Source of the DNA: Portulaca oleracea
Taxonomy: Eukaryota; Streptophyta; Magnoliopsida; Caryophyllales; Portulacaceae
Assembly (NCBI GenBank): GCA_029582165.1
Contig: CM055882.1
Coordinates: forward strand, 13,456,001 to 13,520,000
Direction: 5' to 3'
Length of the DNA stretch: 64,000 bases
In this document: positions 1 to 10,254 of the stretch, piece by piece
Layout of the letters: every line of letters begins with the position of its first letter
Numbering within the stretch: the stretch's first letter is position 1
Translations under genes and position numbers: made by a program
The notes under the pieces: model-generated
The model's database searches: none
Told to the model about the DNA's origin: nothing
Seen by the model: only the letters and a program-made list of their open reading frames with translations

Positions 1-103
1 CTAAACTGCCTGTGAGGAGAATTTTGCACAGGGATGCAAAATAGGGCAAATTAGTGAATGCTATGTCAGTGAAGAATAGACCTGGCCCAGCTGAAAAGTT
101 GCC

Positions 104-3100
104 ATGTTACTGGTGGTGTTGGCCCACAGGGAAAAGGGCATGGCCCAGGTCAAAATGTGTCATGTGTTGGTGAAGTTGGCCCACAGGGGTTTGGCCCATC
201 TGAGACTATGGCATGTGATGCTGATGTATATGCTGGCATTGGTCAGCAAGATTCTCCAGAGGGGGGGGCACGCCAATAATGACAGACCAACCAACAAGGA
301 AAGTGATGAGAGGAGGAGTAAATCTACCCCAACTACTCCTAGTAAAACCCTAAAGTCCTTTGGAAGCCCTGATAAGAGCAACAACACAGGCAGAAGTCCT
401 TTGAGGCCAGTGACCAGATCACAAGGGTGTCTTTCACCAACACAGCCAATTGAAACTCCCTCACCATCAAAAACCGCAAAAAAGGAAAAACGACAAAGGG
501 AAGAAACCAATGGAGCCAGATCCACAGTTGTTGAACATCATATCAAGCAGTTTGTGGGGCTCAGTGCTGAGGATATTCAACAAATTGCAAGGCCAGACAT
601 TGAAGAGTTTGACATTTTCTTTGAGGAGGAAGCTGATGGTGAGGATCAAATAGGTGGATCCAGTGCTGGAGCTGAAAATGTGGGTGTAGAATATGATGAA
701 GACAGCTCGGTTGAAGAATTTATTCCTTCAGAAGATGATGATGAAGATAGTGATGGAGACAATGTTTTTTGTGGATGAGTCAGACAATGAGAGTGATAGA
801 GAGCCTGATTTAGAAGAAGAGAATGAAGCTAGGAAATAGTTGTGCTATGAACTAGGAGAGAATGGACCTCCACAAAAAAATTTTGTGGCTGCTAAGATGA
901 GTAAAGTGTACTGTCAAGGCCAAGTTTGGAGTGAAGGCATGGATGGGAAGGTAGATATTAAAGAGGGGGATTTGTTCAAATGTAAGGAACAATTACTGGA
1001 TGCTATGAAAACTGACATCATTCAGAGGGGGATTCTCCTAAAGAAAGTGAAGAACAGTGCAACAAGGTACACACAAAGGTGTGCAAACAAGAAATGTACC
1101 TTTAGGCTTCATGTGACTCGAATGCAAGATGGTGTGACTTGGAGGGTGAAGTATGTCAAAGGGGGCCATGTTTGCTATGAGAAGTCCACAAACCGAAGGG
1201 CAGGTGTTGGGTGGGTAGCTAAGCAATTGATGAGAGATTATAGGGCAAATCCTAACATGGATGCAAAGGGAGTTCATGCCATCTTATTTGACAGGTTTGG
1301 GGTTGCCATCCAGTTACACATTCTGAGCCATTCGAATCATGAAGAATGAGTTATTTGGCAACCATGATGAAGGTTATAGGAAGCTGCCACAGTATTGTGA
1401 CCAATTCACCCAAGCTAATCCAGGGTCAAATTGCTTCATCAAATTCATTGACAGAGGTCCTACCCTGAACCCCACCTTCAAAAGGATTCAAATTTGCATT
1501 GGTCCAGCAATTAAGAAGTTCAAGGAGAATTGTAGGCCATTTATAGGGATTGATGGATGCTTCTTGAAAGGCCCTTACAAAGGGGTTCTAATGACTGCAA
1601 TTGCTATGGATGGAAACAATGGACAATTTCCATTAGCCTATGGTGTGTTTCCAACTGAGGACAATGTTGAATGGTCTTACTTTATTCATGGTCTGGATGT
1701 GGCATTAGATGCAAATGAAGATTCCCACAAATACACATTCATGGGTGATAGACATCTGGTAATCCCAAAACAAACACTTATTTCTTTTTTTTTTTTGCTA
1801 AATGTTTGTATGGTGTATATAACAACTACCATGATATATGCAGTCAATTAACAAGGCTGTTGCAAAGTTTTTCCCACCATCAAGGAGGAGGGTCTGTGTT
1901 TTGCACTTATACAAGAATTTTGCTTCAAAATTTCCATGTATATTGTAGTCAATTAATGTCAACTTCTAATACAAAACCTAAACTTTTTACCAAATTCTAA
2001 TGTGGCGTGTTCAATTGTTGTAGGATCTTGGTTCCACTTTTACTTCTACATTGCTACTAATGCTTATTCAGAGCATGTATACAAGAGAGCAATGGAGCAG
2101 ATCAAGCAGAAAAACACAGCCGCCTACAATTGGTTGAGGGATGCAGAGCCTGTTGAAAATTGGGCAAGGTTCAAGTTTGACAAGACTTTGAAGAGTGATG
2201 ACAACACCAACAACTTTGTTGAGTCCTTCATGAATGCCATCATCAAGCATCGTTCAAGGCCAATTCTAACCATGTTGGAAGAAATCAGGAAGATCATTAG
2301 CAATAGTTTTGACAAAAGGTTGAAACAGACAGCTGCTTGGGAGGCTAAGGTAACACCTTTTGTTGACAAGAAAATTAGGAAAACAACTTTGGAGTCAAGG
2401 GAATGTGGACCATTGACTGGGGCTGGGAATGGGTGAGAAGATAGTGACAAAGAAAGAGAAACTGCGTGTGTGATGATAGGAATGTTTGATGCATCACAAC
2501 AAGACTGCTAGCCTGTGTGTGTACCTTGATAGAAATTCTACAAAGCAATCATTGAATACATTCTATCATGTCTTTTCTATTAGCATCTTCATTTACTTAT
2601 CATTCAATCAATTATGAATGTACCCTCAGTGAGTCAATGTAATGATGTTGATGCAACACAACAAGTCCTCTTCCTCTTTGACTTTTCTAACTAATCTAGG
2701 CACTTCTTCATTTACTTCTCATTCAATCAATGTTCAGATCTTGATCTTATATAAGTTTGATGGTACTCCCAGTAAAATGACATTTAGATCTCAATTGTTT
2801 GAATTTACTGTCTTTATAACTGGATCATATCGCGTAAATGCCATTTGAGCTTTCTTCCTGGTGGAAATTCAGCTGAACATACTACGATTTGAGTGGTGTT
2901 GTAGTGAATCAATGATATACTTAGTGTTGTAATTTCGATGATCCTTGACAGAGTTTGGGAATAGTGAGTGAACCTTGATGTTTATGTCCATGTTTTTCTG
3001 GTCCCAGAGCTCTGAGATTGATTGTTGTACTCATACTGGTTGGTTAATTATCTTTGTTTTAAGATAATTTCCCCATAACTGCTAAAAACAACACGGTTTC

Positions 3101-3806
3101 CATGTAGATAATCAATGTTCAGTTTAAGTTTGATATTTATGAAGGTAATGTGAATCATGTGGTAAATCTCAATGAAAGGACTTGTACTTGTTGTAAATGG
3201 CAAATCTGTGGAGTACCATGTAAACATGCCACAAGGTGCATTCATTTTGAGAATATGGAGGTGGAGGACTTTGTTGAACCTTGCTTTTATATTGACACTT
3301 ACAAGAAGCTATATGACACCTTCATTCACCCAATACCTGATCATACCACGTGGCCAGACTCAGACCATAAGCTGCTAGACCCTCCTTTTGAATTAAAGAA
3401 AAAAGGAAGGCCTAAAAAGAACAAGAGAAGGAAGTCTAAAGATGTCCTAGCAGCTGCAGAAGCTAGGAAGTCAGCCAATGCTCATGGAGCAAAGAAATGT
3501 ACAACATGCAATGCATTGGGTCACACCTTCAAAACTTGTGGTCAGCCTAGGGATGAAGATGTTAGGCTAATCAAGTTAAAGAAGAGTACCAAACAACCCT
3601 CAACCACCAAGCAACCTAAACCCACCAAGCAACCCACGACCACCAAGAAAAGGAAGACCCAACAACCTCCTCAGCAAGGCCAAATGAAGAAGACAAAGCA
3701 CCAGAACCCACTAGCAGCAACTCCAGCATCCACAGCAGCATCTATTGCAGCAGAATCTGGTCCTGTGGCATCTATTGCAATAGCAGTTGCCTCATCAACA
3801 ACCTAG
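104..3806 (+). pseudogene. MuDR/mudrA-like transposase, broken
   Basis: This is the transposase of a Mutator-like element, which would cut and paste the element by DDE chemistry in the nucleus. Order along the DNA: an acidic N-terminal region (104-778), a MuDR N-terminal-type domain (about 960-1290), the MULE catalytic domain (about 1510-1760, GIDGCFLKG with the first catalytic Asp), a core continuation around 1850-1940 and 2025-2436, a SWIM zinc finger (3170-3240, CTCC...GVPCKHA), a basic Lys-rich stretch and a CCHC knuckle (3496-3540, CTTCNALGHTFKTC). Damage: a frame change near the T-run at 764-769, an in-frame TAG at 837-839, a frame change near 1340, and another break near 1765. The gaps 1765-1850, 1940-2025 and 2437-3120 may be introns, since intron-like GT and AG borders are present, but the frame is not always kept across them. 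Family identification is firm; the exon model is not. Confidence 0.8.
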
Positions 3807-4192
3807 TGTCCTGTTTGTGTCACTTTAGGGCTATTATTTTGTCTAGGGTTTCTGACAATGTTGGTTTGTTGTGACAATCAATTGGTCTTTCATTTTGGTT
3901 GTAGTAAGTAAGTTACAATGTTGTTTAGGAGTAAAGTATGGATCTTTTAAGGTTTTAATGTTTTGTAAGGCAAAGCACCTTTGACTGCAAGGTTGTTATG
4001 TTTTGTTGACTGTTGGACAGGTTCCAAATGAATGCAAGGTTAGTTTGGCATTAACTGTCATGTTCCTTTTGTTCACAGTTTTGGCAGCTACTTGTTGTCC
4101 TCTTATTTGGTTTGTTTAGTTGCAATGACCATGTTTACCAAGTTAATATGTTCTATTTTTGCATGTTTGACAGATGCATTAGGTATGCTCTG

Positions 4193-4287
4193 TATGACAA
4201 GCTACATATGTGCACATTTGAAACCGATTTGACAAGCTACATACGTGCACATTTGAAACAGATTTGACAAGCTACATATGTGCACAA
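4193..4287. repeat. Tandem repeat, about 36 bp unit, 2.6 copies
   Basis: The unit begins TGACAAGCTACATATGTGCA and recurs three times, the last copy partial. It lies in the non-coding space between the convergent transposase and GRF genes. A second short tandem pair (24 bp unit, GTGATCATCTACCAGCCAAC) follows at 4448-4495. No function is evident. Confidence 0.85.
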
Positions 4288-4596
4288 ACATTATAGGACA
4301 TGGAGTAACTTTTTTGGAACAATTGCTAGATCATAAACCATCATTACTTCATTCATTGTTGGCCAATTCCCAAAATACACAACATCCAATTGAAGCTTTA
4401 AGCTTCTATGTACACAAAATAATGGCAGAGATCCAAAAAACAACAAAGTGATCATCTACCAGCCAACTACAGTGATCATCTACCAGCCAACTATACCCAT
4501 CACCATAGTTTTATCCCCTAGCAACCAAGTGCCTAAACCAACTACATTCTTAAGCTACATACTGAACTTGTTCATTACATAAACAGGTAAGACAAA

Positions 4597-5445
4597 TCAC
4601 TTAAGGATAGTAACCAAGAGCATGAACAACACAAGCACAACCATGGTGCCAATGCCCATCCCACACAGCAGCAGTAGTCCCAACACCTTGTCCCATATCA
4701 CCTTCAGCTCAGTTGCCTTGTCAATCAACTCTGTCATCTTCTCCATAGATTCTGACACATCCCTTCTCATTTCACCAACCTCAAGCACACTTGCAGCAAC
4801 TTGTATTTTCATCACAGTAATCTCCTCAATTAGGTTATTGTTTGACATCACTAAGTCCCCAACATCATTCTTGCACATAAACAACAGTAGCATTGCCTCT
4901 GCAACCTTGTTTTTCATCTCCAACAACTCATCACTGGTCTCAGTTGGTAGAGGAGTGCTAACAGTTGCAGCTGTCTTGCTTGCCTTCTCTTTACACTCAT
5001 CGAGCCATCCAAGGAATTTACCACAACATACACTTGGACATTTACCATACACTCAGTTTGGATTGTCATTGCTCCTTGAGACTTTAAGAACACCATCCAG
5101 TCCACATCTTTTGCACACAAATTTTCCACCCGACCAGTTGTGTCTTCTGTTGATACCTTCAATCCCCCTTGAGTCAGATCCTAAAAGTTAAACATTAACA
5201 TAATTAAATCCAAGTCAACAACAACACAAACCCTAAACACAACCACACGAACCCCAAACACAAACCCAGAACCCTAAACCATCACCAATTTGTAAATTTA
5301 ACATGCATTTCAAAATATCATCCAAACACATTCATAATTTCAACATAATCTACCCAGAACCATACCCTAAACCCTAAAAATCGAGTCCTGAATCTCCCGA
5401 AAATCCAATAAAATTTCATCATCATCGTTTTTCCATACCTGCCAT
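4597..5445 (-). pseudogene. GRF-type zinc-finger, coiled-coil, membrane-anchor protein of the MULE
   Basis: Two exons fit well. Exon 1 (5445-5439) is ATGGCAG, followed by a GT donor; the intron 5438-5181 ends in TTTTAG; exon 2 (5180-4597) stays in frame and begins GSDSRGIEG. Exon 2 encodes a GRF zinc finger (VCKRCG, then NPN, then KCPSVCCGKFLGWLDE), a long heptad-like helical segment with many Glu, Met and Leu residues, and a hydrophobic C-terminal anchor (LLLLCGMGIGTMVVLVLFML). Plant GRF proteins of this short form are common and often repeat-associated. One in-frame TGA at 5055-5053 sits inside the zinc finger just after NPN, so this copy is probably dead. The DNA-binding role is inferred from the GRF family. 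It is convergent to the transposase, which suggests it belongs to the same element. Confidence 0.7.
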
Positions 5446-5820
5446 CGTCTTCTGGTTAGCTGCTAAGCCTTCTTCTCGTCGTTCGTCTCCTTCTTCCTTC
5501 TCGATTTTCTCCCTCTCGCAGTCAGATGTAGTGAAGAAGATGAAGTGAATGTGGGTTGGTGTGGGTTTAATGTTGTCGAGGGGGTTTAAGTAGAAGAGGG
5601 AAGAATATATAAAAAAACAAAAAGGGCAGAAACAGTTTGTTTTGGCTCCAAAATTTCAATTTTGATTGCCCTTATCAACTGTCGCCGGAATCCGGCCAAA
5701 AATGGTCGGTTTATAAACCCCCAGCCAATTATGTAAGGTTAATGTCACCCGGGAGTGCATTAAAAAAAAGTTGTGACCCCCGAGTCAGTAAAAAAAGATC
5801 TGTGGCACCCCCAGCAATTT

Positions 5821-5860
5821 TTAGATATATATATATATATTTATTTATTTATTTATTTAT
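5821..5860. repeat. AT and TTTA microsatellite
   Basis: An (AT)n run followed by (TTTA)n lies directly against the left LTR of the adjacent TRIM, with a further short AT run just beyond the other LTR (from 6541). The TRIM probably inserted into this simple repeat, which blurs its target-site duplication. Confidence 0.85.
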
Positions 5861-6039
5861 TTTTGAGAGATCCAAGGCGAGATGTCACTTCAACCAAGGC
5901 CCATGGCACACAAGTTAAGTGAGGTTTCATCTTAAAACCAATTAGTGTTAAGAGGAGTAGCCCACTTGACTTATATACCATGTCATTTCCTTTTGCTATT
6001 CCGATGTGGGGGCACTTTACTCATGGGTGAATCCCAACA
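5860..6039 (-). repeat. TRIM 3' LTR
   Basis: Direct repeat partner of 6363-6540. On the minus strand it begins TGTTGGG directly after the polypurine tract. Its outer end has TTTTTGAG where the other copy has TGTTTGAG, so the terminal CA has been lost. Confidence 0.8.
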
Positions 6040-6050
6040 ATCTCCCCCTT
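6040..6050 (-). promoter_or_regulatory. TRIM polypurine tract
   Basis: AAGGGGGAGAT on the minus strand abuts the TGTTGGG start of the 3' LTR. This is where plus-strand DNA synthesis would be primed. Confidence 0.75.
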
Positions 6051-6346
6051 CACACATGAGTCTCTCCTCCTTGATCGGAATCCTCTTTTTGTCAAGGTTT
6101 TCAAGTGACCATCAAGAGCCCATCATAGCCGCACCTTACTCTACAGAGTCGTACCCTACTCCACTAAGTCTCAGGCAACCACTCTGTCTCAAGAGTCCTA
6201 GCCACACCCTACTCCACCCGAGTCTCATGCCACCGCTCTGCGCATTTAGGAGACCTAGTCGTGCACGCGCCATGGTCCCTACTCCTGTCCATGATGATTT
6301 TTACGGGATCACCATCCCGCACCTTGCGCACAGCCGAACGAACCAT

Positions 6347-6360
6347 CGACTATGATACCA
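6347..6360 (-). promoter_or_regulatory. TRIM primer-binding site (tRNA-Met type)
   Basis: On the minus strand TGGTATCATAGTC lies two bases inside the 5' LTR. It differs at one or two positions from the usual plant TGGTATCAGAGC primer site. Confidence 0.75.
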
Positions 6361-6362
6361 CT

Positions 6363-6540
6363 TGTTTGAGAGATCCAATGGGGAGACCACTTCAACCAAG
6401 GTCCATGGTACACAAGTAAAGTGAGTTTCCATCTTAAAATCAATTGGTGTGAAGAGGAGTAGCCCACTTAACTTATATACGATGTCCTTTCCTTTTGCTT
6501 TTCTGATATGGGACACTTTACTCATGGGTGAATCCCAACA
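6363..6540 (-). repeat. TRIM 5' LTR
   Basis: On the plus strand it reads TGTTTGAGAG to GAATCCCAACA; its minus-strand ends are TG and CA. It is followed on the minus strand by the primer-binding site. Confidence 0.8.
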
Positions 6541-6739
6541 ATATATACACATGCATACGTGTGTACACTACAAGAATGACTCACTTGCGCTACCAAAGTG
6601 GCCACGGGAAGCAAGTTTTGGTGGGCAAATTTTACATCAATGCTTATAATCCATAGATCCAAAGTATGTTTTCCATGAAAGTAATTCTTTAGTGGCCAAT
6701 TAAGAAAATGGTGCCTTGTTAGCCATGAAATAAGAGTTA

Positions 6740-7125
6740 ATCGTGGCTAGTTTGTGAATTTGGCCATGACAAAAACATTTTGTGGCCAGTAGTCGTGGCT
6801 AGTTTGTGAATTTTGTCATTATAAAAATATACTGTGGCCAATAGTCGTGGCTAGTTTGTGAATTTGGCCATGATAAAAATATCTTGTGGCCAATGGTCAT
6901 GGCTAGTTTGAAAAATTGGCCATGATAAAAATATATCGTGGCTAGTTTGTGAATTTGGCCATGATAAAAATATTTTGTGGCTAATAGTCATGGCTAGTTT
7001 GAAAATTTGGTCATTATAAAAATATATTGTGGCCAATAGTCATAGCTAGTTTGAAATTTTGGTCATGATAAAAATATACCGTGGCTAGTTTGTGAATTTG
7101 GCCATGAAAAAAATATTTGGCGGCC
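6740..7125. repeat. Subterminal repeat array of the CACTA element
   Basis: About eight degenerate copies of a unit containing GTGGCTAGTTTGTGAATTTG and GGCCATGATAAAAATAT. Such arrays bind transposase in CACTA elements, so this is probably the recognition region. Related GTGGCTAA motifs recur at 7755-8060 in the right arm. Confidence 0.75.
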
Positions 7126-7373
7126 AATTGTTTATATTTGCCACTGAAAAATCATTTTGGTGGCTCGAAATTTCAACTTCATATGCTCCTACAAAATATA
7201 TTTGGTGCCAAACTTGTTGAGTATTATTAGTGATTAGTAATGACAGTGAATACAGGATATTTTTATTAGATGAAATAAACTTTTTTCTTACTAGTGATTT
7301 ACAATGGTGCCAAATGCCAATAAGTCACTAGAAAGTCGTGGCTAGAGATTTTGCATATTATGAACAGTATTGG

Positions 7374-7664
7374 TGTAACACCCCGGGTATATGGTTAAGT
7401 GTTGGCTTAAAAGGATTGAAATGACTACTTATACACCAAGATGCACCTTCTTCAATGGTAGCTCATCCGTTGGGAACTCCTCAGTTAAGCGTGCTTGGGT
7501 GGGAGTAGTCTCAAGATGGGTGACCTCCTGGGAAGTTTTCACAGGCAGCATGTGAGTGAGGACAAAGCACGCTCGAAAGACTCGCGGTGATTCATGGGAC
7601 CAACCAGTAATCCTTGAAGCAGTTCTCGATAATGTCCGCGGCCCGGAGGGGCCGGGACATTACA
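7374..7664 (+). mobile_element. Cassandra solo LTR carrying a 5S rRNA-like segment
   Basis: The 291 bp unit begins TGTAACACCCCGGGTA and ends GGGACATTACA, and is flanked by a perfect 5 bp duplication ATTGG (7369-7373 and 7665-7669). That marks one complete LTR left by recombination between the two LTRs of an inserted element. The centre (about 7477-7537) closely matches 5S rRNA around its internal promoter, with TTAAGCGTGCTTGGG and GATGGGTGACCTCCTGGGAA. This is the signature of Cassandra TRIM elements. It is nested in the CACTA element and so is younger than it. Confidence 0.93.
7477..7537 (+). promoter_or_regulatory. 5S rRNA-like internal RNA polymerase III promoter region in Cassandra
   Basis: TTAAGCGTGCTTGGG (box C/A region) and GATGGGTGACCTCCTGGG are conserved from 5S rRNA. 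In Cassandra this segment is thought to recruit the polymerase III machinery. It is not a 5S gene: the sequence on both sides departs from 5S rRNA. Confidence 0.7.
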
Positions 7665-8078
7665 ATTGGTTACACAGTCATATATATATATATAGGCGAT
7701 TATTAGCAGAAATAATATTTTTTTAATAAATAATTATTTTTTTTATAAAATCTAGCCACGGATGATGGCGTGGCTAATATAATTTAGTGGCTACTATGTT
7801 ATTTGTGGCTAATATACTTATTAGCCACGAAAGATATTGTGGCGAATCGGAATAAATAACTCAAGTTGTACAATACTTAGCCACTAAATTTTTTGTGGCA
7901 AGTACTACGATAGCTCGCCATGCAATGGATATTTCTGTGGCCATTTTATTAGCCACGAGGCCATTCGCCACGACAGACCACGCACAAGATTTCCATGGCC
8001 AATTGCATTCGCCTCGGGAAATTTTTACTTTAGCCACGAATAATTCCGTGGCGCAAGTGAGTCATTCTTGTAGTGGTA

Positions 8079-8639
8079 TGTGTGTGCGTGCGTGCGTGTG
8101 TATATATGACCAGCAGTAGAAAATGAAGTTAAGTTCACCTCTCGGTCCCGATACCATTAGGAGGGATTTTGGGACCGGATGTTGGCTGGGACTGGGATGG
8201 GATCGGGATTTTGAGAATTTTTGCTCTCCCCTATATGGAAGGCTATCATTAAGGCGGTATGGTGAGGTTTTTCGGGAGGTGCTCGTCCTAAGACTTACCC
8301 CCTAAGATTTAGAAGCTTCCTTATTTTTCAAAACTCTTACCCTAAACCTTACTTGTTGCATGGGATTCTTAGTTATCTCTCATTGTTATAGCTCCCACAA
8401 TGGTAAGTTTGAGAGTGACATGGCGTTGATGTGATGTGATATGAGTGAGGACAAGAAAGAAAGTGCAACAACGACGACGAGTGTCGACAGTCTGAAAAAC
8501 TCAAACTTGTGCTCGTGGCACGAAGACGAACACGAGATTCGCGACAAATTTTTTTTAAAATTTCTGTTATAGTGTATTTAAACTATTAAATGTGGGACCT
8601 ACACCTTTTTTTAATGATTTTAATCAAACTCAAACTTAC
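8079..8639. other. Non-coding spacer, no gene recognised
   Basis: It starts with a GTGTGCGTGCGTGCGTGTG microsatellite (8080-8100). After that I see only unclassified sequence. Short reading frames here lack recognisable domains. Confidence 0.5.
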
Positions 8640-9436
8640 TGAAAGAACCTTAAAGGGGGGTGAATAGGGTTTATAAATATTCTGCACACTTAAGATAAAG
8701 GACATTAGAGTTCTTAATATTTTCAGATTAAGAACTCACCTTCATAGTTATAAAGAGCAATAAGGTATATTAATGAAGAACTTCATTTATTCAATCATTT
8801 AAGCAAAATACAGAACAGAGTAAACCTAGTTGCTCAAGGGGTAAGGTCTTAGTAGCAACTGCTCGGGGGTGTCTTACTGAAGGGCACTTTCAAAAAATGT
8901 TTTGAAAAGCACACACCAAATCCACTTTGATTGGTGCGGAACACACTCTTTCGAATCCTAGATCCTTTAAGGATTCATAACTTAGCTAGCCAATGTCCTT
9001 GATTGGCTCATAGCGGAACACAAAAACTCGTCTCTCAAAGACTACAATAAGAAATCCTCACGGATTTTCTATTCTTTGATTTCTTCCTTGGAATCGCTTG
9101 AGTCTCTTAGCCTTGAGTCTTCTTATTTATAAGCAGCTTGAGACCCGTTGGAAATTTATTTTCCTTGCTTGCCTTGGGATCTTCCTTCCTTATTTTGATC
9201 TTCCCGTTTATTTGCAATCTTTTCATTTTTTGGAGTTGCTTATCATTGGAGAATTTGATCCTGCAAAATAATACAACGTAATCAGTTTATTTATGATGAG
9301 ATTGGAAGATAATAATCACTGATTTTGCTAATAAAATTCACTTCCCTTTTCGACTGCTTCTTTTGTCTTTCATTAAAAACCTCGTTGGAGGTCCTTGACA
9401 GACTAGAGACGAAGGTCCTTGACCATAAACCCAACA
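8640..9436 (+). mobile_element. Solo LTR of an unclassified LTR retrotransposon
   Basis: The 797 bp unit begins TGAAAGAACC and ends AACCCAACA, with a perfect 5 bp target-site duplication CTTAC at 8635-8639 and 9437-9441. A second, inverted copy of the same repeat lies at about 10255-11276. No primer site or coding sequence accompanies either copy, so the superfamily cannot be assigned. Confidence 0.82.
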
Positions 9437-9441
9437 CTTAC

Positions 9442-10254
9442 TATTAAAAAGCAAGTTAATATGAAGAGTTTAACTCTAACTTTACGTGAGGGCCGTACTA
9501 CTTCCACCTTATCCAGTAAGTATAACTCATGTTCACCATTGTGGATGCTCTTACGCTCCTTTTGAATTGTAATATTACAATTCCAATCAAGAAAATTGAT
9601 TCAAACCTATCAATCTTGTTGAATTGAGTTAAGAAATTCCTCTTCTGGTGCTGTGGATTTAATCAATATATAAACTGTTGTTGTTATTGATGATTTTTAT
9701 TTGCTGATATTAATAGTTTAATTTCTATGTCATTCCAATCCCTCGTACCACTATGGCTTGAATTTGTCACTATTTTACATGAATTCTTAGTGCCTATTAC
9801 TATACTGGTTCCGGAAGTCAATTCTGCAGTTGTGCATGAGTTCCACAATCTCTATTCTTCTTTCATACAACTATGTATTGTACTCATGGTTTGAGACTTG
9901 AGAGTGATTATATGTAATATTTCATTTAATATGACAAAATCACAAAAGCGAAGCCATTACTCAAAAACTAATTAATTGGTCAAATGAAATCATGCAAAAG
10001 TCAACCTAAGAACTGAGAGCACATAATTACACTATATAGTCTTTTCTTTTTGTGTTGTCAAAAAGTAACATGTAATCAAGAACACAATTATATTTAGTCA
10101 TATGTGGAAAATATAATAGTCATATGAAATTGCCAAGAACGAAAACAACTGAAACTAATTTAAGATGTCACACAAATTGTCGTGCAATGATCATAGGCTT
10201 AATAGCCCTTCCTCTATTTCCAGTGTTTCATGGGATATCATTACTTCTGGTGGT
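9442..10254. other. Spacer between inverted LTR copies
   Basis: About 0.8 kb of AT-rich sequence with no convincing reading frame, repeat or RNA signal. Confidence 0.5.

Larger units (their letters stand above)
1..5820 (+). mobile_element. Mutator-like element (MULE) with two convergent genes; left end outside the window
   Basis: The stretch holds a MuDR-family transposase relic on the plus strand and a GRF-type zinc-finger gene on the minus strand, tail to tail with about 0.8 kb between them. This recalls the convergent mudrA/mudrB layout of maize MuDR, although the second gene here is not mudrB-like. The left terminus lies before base 1. The right terminus is probably within 5640-5820, where a non-coding GC-richer stretch with repeated short GACCCCC/CACCCCC motifs ends at an AT microsatellite; I could not pair it with a left inverted repeat. 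Region 5446-5820 holds no gene I can see. Confidence 0.6.
5860..6540 (-). mobile_element. TRIM (terminal-repeat retrotransposon in miniature)
   Basis: Two direct repeats of about 180 bp (5860-6039 and 6363-6540) bracket about 320 bp with no coding capacity. Read on the minus strand, each LTR starts TGTTGGGATTCACCC, and the 6363-6540 copy ends CTCAAACA. Immediately after that copy, minus strand, is a primer-binding site TGGTATCATAGTC resembling the initiator-Met tRNA complement. Immediately before the other copy is a polypurine tract AAGGGGGAGAT. Those two signals in the right places make an LTR retroelement certain in kind. It must have moved with enzymes supplied by another element. The two LTRs differ at many positions, so the insertion is not recent. 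Confidence 0.85.
6566..8075. mobile_element. Non-autonomous CACTA (En/Spm) transposon
   Basis: The ends are near-perfect inverted repeats starting CACTACAAGAATGACTCACT, the canonical CACTA-family terminus. A 3 bp target-site duplication GTA is present at 6563-6565 and 8076-8078. The 1.5 kb interior has no transposase; it is built largely of subterminal repeats around the motif GTGGCTAGTTTGTGAATTTG. A Cassandra LTR (7374-7664) inserted later, which accounts for about 0.3 kb of the length. Confidence 0.92.

Noticed and set aside
4622..5191. Plus-strand 189-residue frame
   Set aside because: It is antisense to the GRF gene, whose splice sites and zinc-finger motif support the minus strand.
7440..7545. 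A 5S rRNA gene
   Set aside because: Only the core matches, and it lies within a TSD-flanked Cassandra LTR.
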